A DNA stretch of 64,000 nucleotides from Hoeflea marina. GTDB taxonomy: Bacteria; Pseudomonadota; Alphaproteobacteria; Rhizobiales; Rhizobiaceae. Positions 19,986-28,750 of the stretch are shown here, piece after piece. The stretch lies in contig NZ_QGTR01000004.1 in assembly GCF_003182275.1 (NCBI RefSeq), positions 51,716 through 115,715 of the forward strand, read 5' to 3'. A program made the position numbers and the translations under genes. Numbering within the stretch: the stretch's first letter is position 1; the number at the start of each line of letters is the position of its first letter. The notes beneath the pieces are model-generated. The model ran no database searches. It was not told the DNA's origin and saw only the letters and a list, made by a program, of their open reading frames with translations.

Positions 19986-21218
19986 ATGACATCCACCGTC
20001 ACGACGTCGCGACCCGCCCTGCCCTGGCTCATCATTACCGCCGGTTGCCTGATCGCTCTGATGTCCTTCGGGCCGCGTTCGGCGATGGGGTTCTTTCAGC
20101 TGCCGATGTTGGCCGACAGGGGCTGGGACCGCACCACCTTCGGCCTCGCCATGGCGATCCAGAACCTGTTCTGGGGTCTCGGCCAGCCGATCTTCGGCGC
20201 CATCGCCGACAAGTTCGGCACCTGGAAGGTGCTGGCGCTGTCGGCGCTGCTCTATTCGGGCGGCCTCTTCACCATGTCGGTGGCGCCGAGCGAAGGCTGG
20301 TTCTATCTCGGCGGCGGCGTCCTCATCGGCCTCGGCATCGCCTCGGCCTCCTTCGGCATCGTGCTTGCCGCCTTCGCACGCAACGTGGCGCCGGAGCGCC
20401 GGTCGCTCGCCTTCGGCATTGGCACGGCGGCGGGCTCGGCCGGCATGTTCGTCTTCGCGCCGCTGAGCCAGGGCCTCATCGACGCCTATGGCTGGAAGGA
20501 GGCGCTCTTGTGGATGGCCGGCATGATGGTCATCGTCCCGTTCCTCGCCATCCCGCTGCGCGGCAATGCCAATTCCGGCTCGCAGAAGGCGATCGAGTAC
20601 AAGCAGTCGATCGGCGAAGCGCTGCGCGAGGCGCTCGGTCACAGGAGCTATGTGCTGCTGGTCTCGGGTTTCTTCGTCTGCGGCTTCCAGGTGGCCTTCA
20701 TCACCGCCCATTTCCCCGCCTATCTGCGCGACATCGGCATCGAGAGCTCCTATGCGGTGCTGTCGCTGGCGCTGATCGGCTTCTTCAACATCATCGGCTC
20801 GCTCGCCTCTGGCTATCTCGGACAGCGCTACTCCAAGCCGATGTCGCTGGTCTGGATCTATATCGGCCGCTCGATCGCGGTCACCGCCTTCCTGTTGCTG
20901 CCGCAGACCGGCACCTCGGTGGTCGTCTTCGCCATCGTCATGGGACTGTTGTGGCTCTCCACCGTGCCGCCAACCAATGCGCTGGTGGCCATCATGTTCG
21001 GCACCCGCCATCTCGGCATGCTCGGCGGCGTCGTCTTCCTCTCGCACCAGGTCGGCTCGTTCCTCGGCGTATGGCTGGGCGGCTACCTCTACGACCAGTT
21101 CGGCACCTACAACCCGGTCTGGTGGCTCGGCGTGGCGCTCGGCCTGTTCGCCGCCATCGTCCATTGGCCGATCAAGGAGCAGGCGGTGGTCCGCCCGGCG
21201 CTGGCTCCGGCGGAATGA
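19986..21218 (+). CDS. MFS transporter
   Basis: A 410-residue major facilitator with 12 predicted TM segments. The loop 2-3 region reads FGAIADKFGTWKVLALSALL (GxxxDxxG-type motif) and the matching C-half motif is GYLGQRYSKPMSL. The pattern resembles the oxalate/formate antiporter-like and monocarboxylate MFS subgroup; the substrate is unknown. GGAG precedes the ATG at 19986. It overlaps the next gene by four bases (ATGA), coupling it to a thioredoxin-like protein. Confidence 0.88.
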   Translation: MTSTVTTSRPALPWLIITAGCLIALMSFGPRSAMGFFQLPMLADRGWDRTTFGLAMAIQNLFWGLGQPIFGAIADKFGTWKVLALSALLYSGGLFTMSVAPSEGWFYLGGGVLIGLGIASASFGIVLAAFARNVAPERRSLAFGIGTAAGSAGMFVFAPLSQGLIDAYGWKEALLWMAGMMVIVPFLAIPLRGNANSGSQKAIEYKQSIGEALREALGHRSYVLLVSGFFVCGFQVAFITAHFPAYLRDIGIESSYAVLSLALIGFFNIIGSLASGYLGQRYSKPMSLVWIYIGRSIAVTAFLLLPQTGTSVVVFAIVMGLLWLSTVPPTNALVAIMFGTRHLGMLGGVVFLSHQVGSFLGVWLGGYLYDQFGTYNPVWWLGVALGLFAAIVHWPIKEQAVVRPALAPAE

Positions 21219-21763
21219 GCCGGGCGCGGCCGTTCCTGGTCCTGCTGTGCGCCTTCGCGCTGCTGCAGGCTCCGGGGATGGCCGGCGCCCGGGCCACCCA
21301 GCCCGCCGCCCTGTCTGCAGGCCCCGCTCGGGCCGCGCAGGCGGAAACGGCGATCGCGCCGCGGCGCCTCGACGACATCCTGCCGCCGGCGCCTTCGGTG
21401 GTGCATCTCTGGGCCACCTGGTGCACGCCCTGCCGCCGCGAGCTGCCGGAGCTCGCCCGCTTCCGGCAAACCCTTCCGGCGGGACTTGAGGAACGGATGA
21501 TCGTCATCTCGGTCGACACCCGCCAGCCCGAAGACGTCCGTCAGTTCCTCGACACCGAACTCGGCCTGCCCGACTTCCGGACCGATCTCATCGATGCGGC
21601 GGAGGCCGGCCGACGCTTCCGCATCACCGGCTATCCCGTGACGCTGTTTCTCGATGCCGGCGGCGCGGAGGTGCTGCGCATTTCCGGCGCCGCTGCCTGG
21701 CAAGACGGGGACTTTCGGAGCCGGGTGATCGGCCATCTCGCCGGCGACGCCAGCCGGCCTTGA
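21215..21763 (+). CDS. TlpA-like periplasmic thioredoxin-fold protein
   Basis: A 182-residue protein with an N-terminal hydrophobic signal segment (RPFLVLLCAFALLQAPGMAG) and a thioredoxin domain from ~residue 60. The active site is WATWCTPCRREL (CxxC), and a cis-Pro region reads RITGYPVTLFLDAGG. It probably acts as a reductase or disulfide-exchange protein in the periplasm. Start chosen at the ATG overlapping the MFS stop; the long upstream open frame is a shadow of that gene. Pairing with an MFS transporter is unusual and unexplained. Confidence 0.82.
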   Translation: MSRARPFLVLLCAFALLQAPGMAGARATQPAALSAGPARAAQAETAIAPRRLDDILPPAPSVVHLWATWCTPCRRELPELARFRQTLPAGLEERMIVISVDTRQPEDVRQFLDTELGLPDFRTDLIDAAEAGRRFRITGYPVTLFLDAGGAEVLRISGAAAWQDGDFRSRVIGHLAGDASRP

Positions 21764-21841
21764 CCGCACGCGGCGATGCGCCGTCAGATGATCCGTCAGG
21801 TGTGCCGCGATGGCGTTCGAGGCACGTCCCGTGGGCCCGCC

Positions 21842-22351
21842 TCAGTGCGCATGGCCTGCATGCGAGTGGCCCGTCGCGTCCGCAGCCTCCACCTCGACAT
21901 CGACATCGACATGTCCGCTTTCGAGCCGGACCTCGATCTCGATGACATCGCCCGGGTGGAGCGGTTCCTTCAACCCCTCGACCCGCAAGGCCAGGCCCTC
22001 AGGATCGAGATGCAGCTCGGCGCCGTCCTTCACGGGGACCGCCGGGAGGGTGACCAGCTCGGCGGCGCCATCCCTGAACCGGAGGCCGACCAGGGTGACT
22101 GCGGACCCGCTCTCGCTCTCCCCGCCGATCAGCGACACCGTCCTGCCCGACCGGTTTTCCAGTTCGAGATAGACCAGCGCCTCCGGCGTCGAGGTGGCGC
22201 GGGTCCAGGCATGGATGATGCGCACGCCGTCAAGTTCGCTGACATGCTCGGCGGCGCCGACGGCATGGCCGGATCCCGCCGACAGGGACGGGCCGGAAGA
22301 CGCGGCCAGCAGCAGCACGGATGCAACAAGTCGGACAAGCATGGTCTTCAT
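21842..22351 (-). CDS. PCuAC-like periplasmic protein with His-rich tail
   Basis: A 169-residue protein with a signal peptide (MLVRLVASVLLLAASSGPSL) and a PCuAC (DUF461)-like beta-domain: IHAWTRATSTPEALVYLELEN and LRVEGLKEPLHPGDVIEI match the family framework. The Met/His copper ligands of true PCuAC chaperones (HxM and HLM motifs) are absent; instead the C-terminus is Asp/Glu/His-rich and ends in GHSHAGHAH. It may bind Zn, Ni or Cu through that tail. Start ATG 22351 overlaps the permease stop (ATGA). Last gene of a four-gene ABC cluster. Confidence 0.68.
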   Translation of the reverse strand: MKTMLVRLVASVLLLAASSGPSLSAGSGHAVGAAEHVSELDGVRIIHAWTRATSTPEALVYLELENRSGRTVSLIGGESESGSAVTLVGLRFRDGAAELVTLPAVPVKDGAELHLDPEGLALRVEGLKEPLHPGDVIEIEVRLESGHVDVDVEVEAADATGHSHAGHAH

Positions 22352-23670
22352 CCTCTCAGGTCGTCGATGACGGGGCGGGTGAGCGCGAGAAATGCCGGCA
22401 GCAACGCCAGCAGCATGGTCATGCTGACAAAGCCGGCGATCAGATGAAATTCCGGCCAGGCCAGGCTGGCATCGACCAGAATGTCGGTGCGGCGGCTGAT
22501 CTCGCGCGACAGGATGCCGGTGGCAACATGGCCGACCGCGAGCCCGAGCAGCGCACCGCCGCCGATCAGGGTCGCGGCATAGCACCAGACCACGGAGAAG
22601 ACGAAGCGGCGCGGTGCGCCGAGCGCCCTGAGCAGCGCCAGCCGGCGCGCGAACAGCCGCGTCAGCACCACCAGTCCTGTGAGCACCCCGGCGGTAACCA
22701 GCACCTGGGTGACGATCGCCATCATCGACATGATCTGGCGCACGTCCCCCATCAGTCCGTGCAGCCGCGAGAGCACCGTTCCGGGAAAGAACGCCATGGT
22801 GCTGTCGGTGGTGAATTCGGACTGCAGCGCATAGCTCGCCCACAGCGTCTCGGCATGAACCATCACGGCAGGCGTGCCTGGAAAATGCTCCGGGTCGAAG
22901 GGCGGGCCGATCTGCGCACTCCGCTCCGGGGCGTGGCCGTTGGCAAGCCCGTGAACCTCCCATACCGCCTCCACCGGCACCAGGATCGCCTTGTCCCAGG
23001 GACTGCCGGTGGCGGCCATCCGGCCGACGATCACCGTTCCGGCGCCGGCATGGGCCGCGGCATCGGCTTCGTCGCCCATCCCGTGTGCTGGCGTGAATTC
23101 GGCGCCGAGCCTCAGGGAGACGGCCGAACCCGCCACCGCCTCGCCGCTCCGGCCAAACAGCCGGCCCTCGACCAGAGCGCCCGACAGGTGGGAGACGAAC
23201 TGCGGCGTGGTGCCGATCACCGGCGCGCCGTCATGGCTGTCGCCATAGGCGATGGGCGCAGCAAGGCTGACATTGTCGGCGCTGACGATCCGCTGGTAGG
23301 CCGCGCCGTCGAGCAGCGGCACGTCGCTGGGCTGCAGGTAGACGGCGGCAAACAGCATGGTGATCTCACTGCCCGGCGCCGCGACGATGAGGTCGAATTT
23401 CTCGGCCGCCCGCGCCGTTCCCTGACGCAGGCCCCGTTCCTGCGCCGTCAACCCGACGCCGAGGCCGACGGAGACGGCGATCAGCGCCACGAACACCAGA
23501 TTGGTCCAACGGTAGCGCCAGATCAGCGAGGGCACCAGCACCAGCGGGCGAAAGCCGAATGTAACCACCAGGCCGGTCAGCACCGCCGGCGCCAGCAGCC
23601 CGGCGAGCACCAGGCCGTCCTGCAGCGACGGGGCCAGACCCTGCCAGGCATCGAGGAGGATGTCAGGCAA
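22348..23670 (-). CDS. ABC transporter permease (FtsX/MacB-like)
   Basis: A 440-residue membrane protein with an N-terminal TM segment, a large periplasmic domain (~90-310), and three further TM segments near the C-terminus typical of FtsX/MacB/LolC-type permeases (mechanotransmission rather than import). The start is a TTG at 23670 overlapping the end of the ATPase gene by eight bases, preceded by GGAAGG. Together with the ATPase it would power movement or release of an envelope component, perhaps handing a metal or apoprotein to its periplasmic partners. The substrate is unknown. Confidence 0.75.
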   Translation of the reverse strand: MPDILLDAWQGLAPSLQDGLVLAGLLAPAVLTGLVVTFGFRPLVLVPSLIWRYRWTNLVFVALIAVSVGLGVGLTAQERGLRQGTARAAEKFDLIVAAPGSEITMLFAAVYLQPSDVPLLDGAAYQRIVSADNVSLAAPIAYGDSHDGAPVIGTTPQFVSHLSGALVEGRLFGRSGEAVAGSAVSLRLGAEFTPAHGMGDEADAAAHAGAGTVIVGRMAATGSPWDKAILVPVEAVWEVHGLANGHAPERSAQIGPPFDPEHFPGTPAVMVHAETLWASYALQSEFTTDSTMAFFPGTVLSRLHGLMGDVRQIMSMMAIVTQVLVTAGVLTGLVVLTRLFARRLALLRALGAPRRFVFSVVWCYAATLIGGGALLGLAVGHVATGILSREISRRTDILVDASLAWPEFHLIAGFVSMTMLLALLPAFLALTRPVIDDLRG

Positions 23671-24346
23671 CGGCTTCGCCTTCCCTCAGCCTGCCGTCGA
23701 TAACATCGACGCGGCGGTCCATCCGCATGAGCAGATGCGGATCGTGGCTGACCGCGATCAGCGTCTTGCCAGCGTGGCGGACGAGGTCGAGGAGATCGTC
23801 GATCATCCGGTCGGCCGTCTCCCGGTCGAGGCTGGCGGTCGGCTCGTCGGCAAGGATGATCGCCGGATCGTTGGCAAGCGCCCGGGCCAGCGCCACGCGC
23901 TGCCGCTCGCCGCCGGAAAAGCTCATGACATTGCGCGGCCCCGTGCCGATTCCCAGCCGCTCAAGCAGGGCTGCGGCGCGGGCGCGGACGGGCTGTGCCT
24001 CGCGCCGACTGCAGAAGGCCGCGGCAAGCGCCGCATTGCCTGTGGCGGTCAACTCCTCGAACAGCAGGAAATCCTGGAACACCAGGCCGACATGGTCGCG
24101 GCGAAACCGGGCGCGTTCCCCCTCGCCCATCAACAGCAACTCGACGCCGCCCCAGTTGATGCTGCCGCTGGTCGACGGCTGCAGGCCGGCGAGCGCGAAC
24201 AGCAGCGTCGACTTTCCCGCACCCGACGGACCGCGGATGCCGATCGCCTCGCCGGGGGCGACCGACAGCCGGTCGGCGCGCACCAGCACCCTGCCCCCGG
24301 CCCCGGTGACCGCGAGTTGGCTAACCTCCAGATGGAGTCCCGGCAC
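23663..24346 (-). CDS. ABC transporter ATP-binding protein (LolD/MacB type)
   Basis: A 227-residue ATPase: Walker A GPSGAGKSTLL, Q-loop region VGLVFQDFLLF, signature NVMSFSGGERQRVALARAL, Walker B PAIILADEPTASLD, and a switch His in LIAVSHDPHLL. Length and signature place it with the FtsE/LolD/MacB ATPases. It lies two bases after the upstream CPFC protein and overlaps the permease, so the four genes form one operon. Confidence 0.9.
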   Translation of the reverse strand: MPGLHLEVSQLAVTGAGGRVLVRADRLSVAPGEAIGIRGPSGAGKSTLLFALAGLQPSTSGSINWGGVELLLMGEGERARFRRDHVGLVFQDFLLFEELTATGNAALAAAFCSRREAQPVRARAAALLERLGIGTGPRNVMSFSGGERQRVALARALANDPAIILADEPTASLDRETADRMIDDLLDLVRHAGKTLIAVSHDPHLLMRMDRRVDVIDGRLREGEAVA

Positions 24347-24348
24347 GA

Positions 24349-24783
24349 TCAGGCCCTTTCGTAGACGGCATCGGCCAGGCGCACCCGGCTGACGAAACCG
24401 GTCTCCGGATCGGTGAACGTGCCCAGTTCCAGCTTGCCGCGGGTGACGATGCGCGTGTTGAACGAAATGACCTCGATGACGCGCTTGCAGTAGACGGCCA
24501 GAATGTCGTCAGGCCACTGCGCTTCCGTCTCGCAGAACGGGCAGACCGCCAGCGGCCGGTTGGTGAGAACGAAGAAATGGCTCTCCGCCTTGAGCGGGGG
24601 CGCCATATAGCCGCTGATCGAGACCCGCTCGCCTTCACGCTCCAGGGCGTATCCGGAAAAGCTGAGATCCTTGTTGTAGAGGTCGCGAAGCCTGATCGTG
24701 TCGTCGGCACGCGCCGGCCAGGGAGCTGCCGCCGCGATGGCCGGAAGGCCGAGGGCTGCCAGCAGGAAATGCCTGCGATCCAT
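24349..24783 (-). CDS. Periplasmic protein with CPFC motif (DUF3299-like)
   Basis: A 144-residue protein with an RR-containing leader (MDRRHFLLAALGLPAIAAAA) that could be a Tat signal. The mature part contains SISGYMAPPLKAESHFFVLT and a conspicuous CPFC motif, then a third Cys in VYCKRVIEV. The SISGYMAPPL pattern resembles DUF3299 proteins, which occur beside ABC genes in zinc-regulated clusters of gammaproteobacteria (the Zrg system in Vibrio), but this match is from memory and partial. First gene of the ABC operon; likely metal- or thiol-active in the periplasm. Confidence 0.5.
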   Translation of the reverse strand: MDRRHFLLAALGLPAIAAAAPWPARADDTIRLRDLYNKDLSFSGYALEREGERVSISGYMAPPLKAESHFFVLTNRPLAVCPFCETEAQWPDDILAVYCKRVIEVISFNTRIVTRGKLELGTFTDPETGFVSRVRLADAVYERA

Positions 24784-24821
24784 CGTCGTGCTCCTTCTCC
24801 ACGGGCGCGGGGCCCGGAACA

Positions 24822-24845
24822 GGAAAGGCCCGCGCGAGCGGGCCT
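24822..24845 (-). terminator. Rho-independent terminator of the alkaline phosphatase gene
   Basis: On the minus strand, AGGCCCGC-TCGC-GCGGGCCT is followed by TTCC, 20 bases after the phosphatase stop codon. Stem of eight perfect pairs with a tetraloop; the T-tract is short. Confidence 0.65.
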
Positions 24846-24864
24846 CTCCGATTGCGCGGACGGA

Positions 24865-26352
24865 CTACTCCGCGTTCACCGCATAGTTCATGACGTGGAA
24901 AATGTAGTTCTGCTCGATCACGCCGTCAAACAGGTGCGCCCAGGGACCCTTCGCCATCACGGCGACATCTTCGCCCGAATGGGTTTCCGACGACATCGGG
25001 ATCAGCGCCTGCTGGATGTAGTCCTTGTCCATCGCCTCGTCGTTGGTCAGTTCCGGGCGCGAACCGGTCCACTGCTTGTCTTCCTTCAGCACCGAGCCGA
25101 CACCGTTGAGAAATCCGATAACGGTGAAAGGCTTGCCGTCGGCACCCTTGAGGGGTTCTTCGGTGTGCTTCACGCCGGCATCGTCGATGTCATAGCAAAG
25201 GCCGGTGATCGGCGAGCCGCGGCCGCAGTAGCCGTTGAAGGAAATTGCGTGTTCATGGTCGGCGGTGACGATGATGAGGGTGTCCTCGTCATTGGTGAGC
25301 TCGTCGGCGAGCGCAATGGCGTCGGCGAAGGCCTTGCCGTCGGTCAAGGTGCGATAGCCGTTACCGTCGTGGTTGGCATGATCGACTCGGCCGGCCTCGA
25401 TGGAGAGATAGAAGCCGTTCTCGTTGCTCTGCAGCGACTTGATCGACGCGGCCGTCATCTCCGCCAGGCTCGGCTCGCCGCTGCGATCGGCCTCGTACTT
25501 CATGTGGGAGGACTCGAAGAGGCCGAGGATCGGCGAACCGTCGAGCGTCAGCTTGGCGAAATCCTCGTCGCTCCAGGCATACTGCGCGCCATTGGCCTGG
25601 GCCGCTTCGATGAGGTTCTGGCCGTCGGTGCGCTTGCCGGTCTTGCCTTCGCCGTCGGTGACTTCAGCCGGGATGAAATGGCCGCGGCCGCCGCCCAGGG
25701 CGATGTCGATCACGCCCGCCTTCATCTGGTCGATGAGCTGCGCGGCGATGTCCTTCTGGTTTGTGCAGCCTTCCGGCAGGCGGCTGTTGTCTTCCCAGTC
25801 GCGGTTGACGGTCTTGGCATAGACGCCGGCCGGGGTCGCATGGGTGATGCGGGCGGTGGAAATGACGCCGACCGACTTGCCGTTCTCGCTGACGATCTCG
25901 GCGAAGGTCTTGAGTTCGTGGCCGGCCATGCCGGCGCAGTCACTGACGGAGACCGATTCGTCGACATTGATCATCGTGTTCTTCGACTTCACGCCCGTGT
26001 TCATCGCCGATGCGGTCGGCGCGCTGTCCGGGGTCTGGCCGTTGGTGGTGTAGGTCTTGACCAGGGCAAGGTTCGGGAAGGCTTCCTGCGGCTGGACATA
26101 ATCATCGCCGAGACCGCCGGCCTGCTGGCCGGAGAACAGCCGGATGGCATAGTTGGTGCCGACGCCGTTGCCGTCCGCCGTGAACAGGATCACATTCTTG
26201 GCGCGCTTGGTGTTCGGCTGACGGGCGACCATTTCCTGGATCTTGGCCTGGGCGTCGGTGAACCACTTGGAGTCTTTCTGCGGCAGTTCCTGGGCGAGCG
26301 CCACACCGGTCGAGAATGCAACCGCAAGCGATGCGATCAATGCACTTTTCAT
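24865..26352 (-). CDS. Alkaline phosphatase (PhoA family), periplasmic
   Basis: A 495-residue secreted phosphatase releasing inorganic phosphate from monoesters. Signal peptide MKSALIASLAVAFSTGVALA. Metal site 1: ILFTADGNGVGTN; catalytic Ser in DSAPTASAMNTGVKSK; later Zn/Mg ligands in SIEAGRVDHANHDGN, VTADHEHAISF and SSETHSGEDVAVMAKG. Start ATG 26352 is preferred over 26364 because GGAG lies nine bases before it. A candidate PHO box upstream fits PhoB control. Confidence 0.92.
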   Translation of the reverse strand: MKSALIASLAVAFSTGVALAQELPQKDSKWFTDAQAKIQEMVARQPNTKRAKNVILFTADGNGVGTNYAIRLFSGQQAGGLGDDYVQPQEAFPNLALVKTYTTNGQTPDSAPTASAMNTGVKSKNTMINVDESVSVSDCAGMAGHELKTFAEIVSENGKSVGVISTARITHATPAGVYAKTVNRDWEDNSRLPEGCTNQKDIAAQLIDQMKAGVIDIALGGGRGHFIPAEVTDGEGKTGKRTDGQNLIEAAQANGAQYAWSDEDFAKLTLDGSPILGLFESSHMKYEADRSGEPSLAEMTAASIKSLQSNENGFYLSIEAGRVDHANHDGNGYRTLTDGKAFADAIALADELTNDEDTLIIVTADHEHAISFNGYCGRGSPITGLCYDIDDAGVKHTEEPLKGADGKPFTVIGFLNGVGSVLKEDKQWTGSRPELTNDEAMDKDYIQQALIPMSSETHSGEDVAVMAKGPWAHLFDGVIEQNYIFHVMNYAVNAE

Positions 26353-26399
26353 GTTAATCTCCATTGTTGGCTACGAGCAAATGCGTCCCGTCACCTCCT

Positions 26400-26417
26400 A
26401 TGGCTCGGACATGACAG
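26400..26417 (-). promoter_or_regulatory. Candidate PHO box upstream of alkaline phosphatase
   Basis: On the minus strand CTGTCAT-GTCC-GAGCCAT, ~48 bp upstream of the chosen start. The first heptamer matches the PhoB consensus CTGTCAT exactly, the spacing is the canonical four bases, and the second heptamer matches 4 of 7. Confidence 0.5.
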
Positions 26418-26495
26418 CCGTATTACATTTGCCTGAGGCATCAGCCCGAAGAGGACTGGCGCGCCGCTTTCAGAGGGCTCATCGGCCCGAGCCTG

Positions 26496-27005
26496 TCAGC
26501 GCCGCACGCTGGCAATCGGAAAGATGGCGCAGGTCTCGGTGCCGTGCGCCAGCAGCTTGCCCGAAGCGTCACGCAGGAACGCTTCCGACGTGGCGATGGT
26601 GCGGCCGCGGTGCACGACCCGGCCCTCGCAGCTGACCTCGCCGGTCGACGGCAGGATCGGCCGCGTCAGATTGACCTTGAATTCGACCGTGGTGTAGGCC
26701 TCGCCCGGCGCCAGCGTCGTCATCACCGCGCAGGCCAGAGCCGAATCCATGATCGTCGCGGCCCAGCCGCCGTGAATGGTGCCGATCGGATTGAGGTGGT
26801 CGACCGTGGGCGTGCCGCGAAACTCGACGACCCCCTCCTCGACCCGCGCCAGCGTCATGTTCAGTGTCCTGACGAGAGCCGCCCCCGGCAACCTGCCCTC
26901 GAGGATGCCCTGCATGACCTTCAGACCGCCCTCCTCCGCGATCGTCTCCAGCGGCACCACGCCGACATGCGGATCGTGTCGGTTCGGGGTTGGCGCATCA
27001 TTCAT
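26496..27005 (-). CDS. PaaI-type hotdog-fold thioesterase
   Basis: A 169-residue hotdog-fold protein of the PaaI/COG2050 group, probably hydrolysing aromatic or acyl-CoA thioesters. The hallmark is [21 protein letters not shown] (HGG loop and active-site Asp helix), split here around the conserved IHGG. ATG 27005 overlaps the recO stop (ATGA), so the gene is translated from the end of the rnc-era-recO transcript. Its relation to DNA repair is positional only. Confidence 0.85.
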   Translation of the reverse strand: MNDAPTPNRHDPHVGVVPLETIAEEGGLKVMQGILEGRLPGAALVRTLNMTLARVEEGVVEFRGTPTVDHLNPIGTIHGGWAATIMDSALACAVMTTLAPGEAYTTVEFKVNLTRPILPSTGEVSCEGRVVHRGRTIATSEAFLRDASGKLLAHGTETCAIFPIASVRR

Positions 27006-27778
27006 GGGATTGCCGCCTTCATGGGTTCGGGCAGCGCAGCCGCCGGATTGTCGGACAGGGCCCGGAGCGCCACGGCGCAGAAGCTCTCGCGCGACACGGA
27101 GGCTTCGATTCCCCGCGCCTCGAAGACGTGCCGGTTGAGGAAGTAGCCGGTCAGCTTGAAGGCATCGGCGAGGTCGGCCGGATCGACACAGGCGCGCTCG
27201 CGGTTGGTGAGGAATTCCGGCAGGGTCAGCAGCTTGTCCGACCAGGGGCCGCCGGCCTCGGTACTCACCGCGCGTCCGGATTTCGGCGAGACGAAGGTCA
27301 GGTCGGCGCGCGCGCCCGTGGCTGCGCATTCGCTCAGATCGAGACCGAAGCCCAGATCCTCGAGCACCGCCAGTTCGAAGCGCACATAGAGCGCCCCCGC
27401 CTTTGCCGGTTCGTCCAGGCTGTCGAGAATGATCGCGAAGGCGTCGTGCAGGCGGGGATGGGCGTCACGCTCGGGCAGCAGCCTGAGAAGAGCGGCCATC
27501 GCCTGCACCCCATGCACGCCGGTGGCGCTCTCCATCAGCCGTCCGGCGCGCGATTGCGTGAGCTCCACCTGGTACTGGCCCAGATGCTCGTCAAGCCGCG
27601 CCCGCCAGACCAGGTCGACGGAATTGCCTGCCTGCAGCACCGGCTGCATGCGCCGGGAGCGGCCGCCGCGGACGATGCCGAGGTGGCGGCCGTGGGCGCG
27701 GGTCATCACCTCGGCGATGGCCGAGGTTTCCCCGTGCCGCCGCAGTCCCAGGATGATTCCCTCGTCACGCCATTCCAT
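27002..27778 (-). CDS. recO: DNA repair protein RecO
   Basis: A 258-residue recombination mediator that helps load RecA on SSB-coated DNA (RecFOR pathway). It has the N-terminal OB fold ([20 protein letters not shown]) and a helical C-terminal domain without the zinc-finger cysteines of some orthologues. It is 18 bp downstream of era, the standard alphaproteobacterial order lepB-rnc-era-recO. Confidence 0.93.
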   Translation of the reverse strand: MEWRDEGIILGLRRHGETSAIAEVMTRAHGRHLGIVRGGRSRRMQPVLQAGNSVDLVWRARLDEHLGQYQVELTQSRAGRLMESATGVHGVQAMAALLRLLPERDAHPRLHDAFAIILDSLDEPAKAGALYVRFELAVLEDLGFGLDLSECAATGARADLTFVSPKSGRAVSTEAGGPWSDKLLTLPEFLTNRERACVDPADLADAFKLTGYFLNRHVFEARGIEASVSRESFCAVALRALSDNPAAALPEPMKAAIP

Positions 27779-27796
27779 GGTGTCGAGATTGCCCGC

Positions 27797-28726
27797 TCAC
27801 TTGGGAAATTCAAGTCCCATCTCGCGGTAGCGCTCCGGATCGTCGCCCCAGTTCTCGCGCACCTTGACGAACAGGAAGAGATGCACCTCCTGCTCGAGGA
27901 TCTCGCCGATGTCCTTGCGCGCCGACTGGCCGATGGCCTTGATGGTCTCGCCCTTGTGGCCGAGCACGATCTTCTTCTGGCTGTCGCGCTCGACATAGAT
28001 CACCTGCTCGATGCGCACCGAACCGTTCTTCTTCTCTTCCCAGCGCTCGGTCTCGACATGCGAGGAATAGGGCAGCTCCTGGTGCAGTCGCAGATAGAGC
28101 TTCTCGCGGGTGATTTCCGCCGACAGCTGCCGCATCGGCAGGTCGGAGATCTGGTCCTCGGGATAGTACCAGGGTCCCTCCGGCAACGTCCCGGCAAGAT
28201 AGGAGAGCAGATCGTCGCAGCCCGAACCGTTGAGCGCCGAGATCATGAAGGTCTGCGCGAAATCCGCCTTGGCGTTGCATTCCTGGGTCAGCTTCAAAAG
28301 CAACTCGCGGCGCACCTGGTCGACCTTGTTGAGCACCAGGATCTTCGGCTGGTAGACGTCCTTGAGCGCTTCCAGCATCGCCTCGGCCTCGCCCTTCAGA
28401 CCGCGCTCGGCGTCGATGAGCACCAGCACGATGTCGGCATCCTTGGCGCCGCCCCAGGCGGTGGTGACCATCGCCCGGTCGAGCCGGCGCCGCGGCGAAA
28501 AGATGCCCGGCGTGTCGATGAGTACGATCTGGGTCCTGTCCTTGGTGGCAATGCCGCGCACCAGCGCCCGCGTCGTCTGCACCTTGTGCGAGACGATGGT
28601 GACCTTGGCGCCTACGAGCTGGTTGACCAGCGTCGACTTGCCGGCGTTGGGCGCGCCGATCAGCGCCACGAAGCCGGAACGCGTGTCGCCGGTGTCCACC
28701 ATCATCGGTGTGATGTCATCAGTCAT
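27797..28726 (-). CDS. era: GTPase Era
   Basis: A 309-residue ribosome-associated GTPase needed for 16S maturation and 30S assembly. G1 GAPNAGKSTLVNQ, G3 IDTPGIF, G4 VLNKVDQV; a C-terminal KH domain includes IVLGHKGETIKAIGQSAR and binds the 3' end of 16S rRNA. It is 24 bp downstream of rnc. Normal length and motifs. Confidence 0.96.
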   Translation of the reverse strand: MTDDITPMMVDTGDTRSGFVALIGAPNAGKSTLVNQLVGAKVTIVSHKVQTTRALVRGIATKDRTQIVLIDTPGIFSPRRRLDRAMVTTAWGGAKDADIVLVLIDAERGLKGEAEAMLEALKDVYQPKILVLNKVDQVRRELLLKLTQECNAKADFAQTFMISALNGSGCDDLLSYLAGTLPEGPWYYPEDQISDLPMRQLSAEITREKLYLRLHQELPYSSHVETERWEEKKNGSVRIEQVIYVERDSQKKIVLGHKGETIKAIGQSARKDIGEILEQEVHLFLFVKVRENWGDDPERYREMGLEFPK

Positions 28727-28750
28727 GAAAGTCCTGTCCGGATGCGGGCA

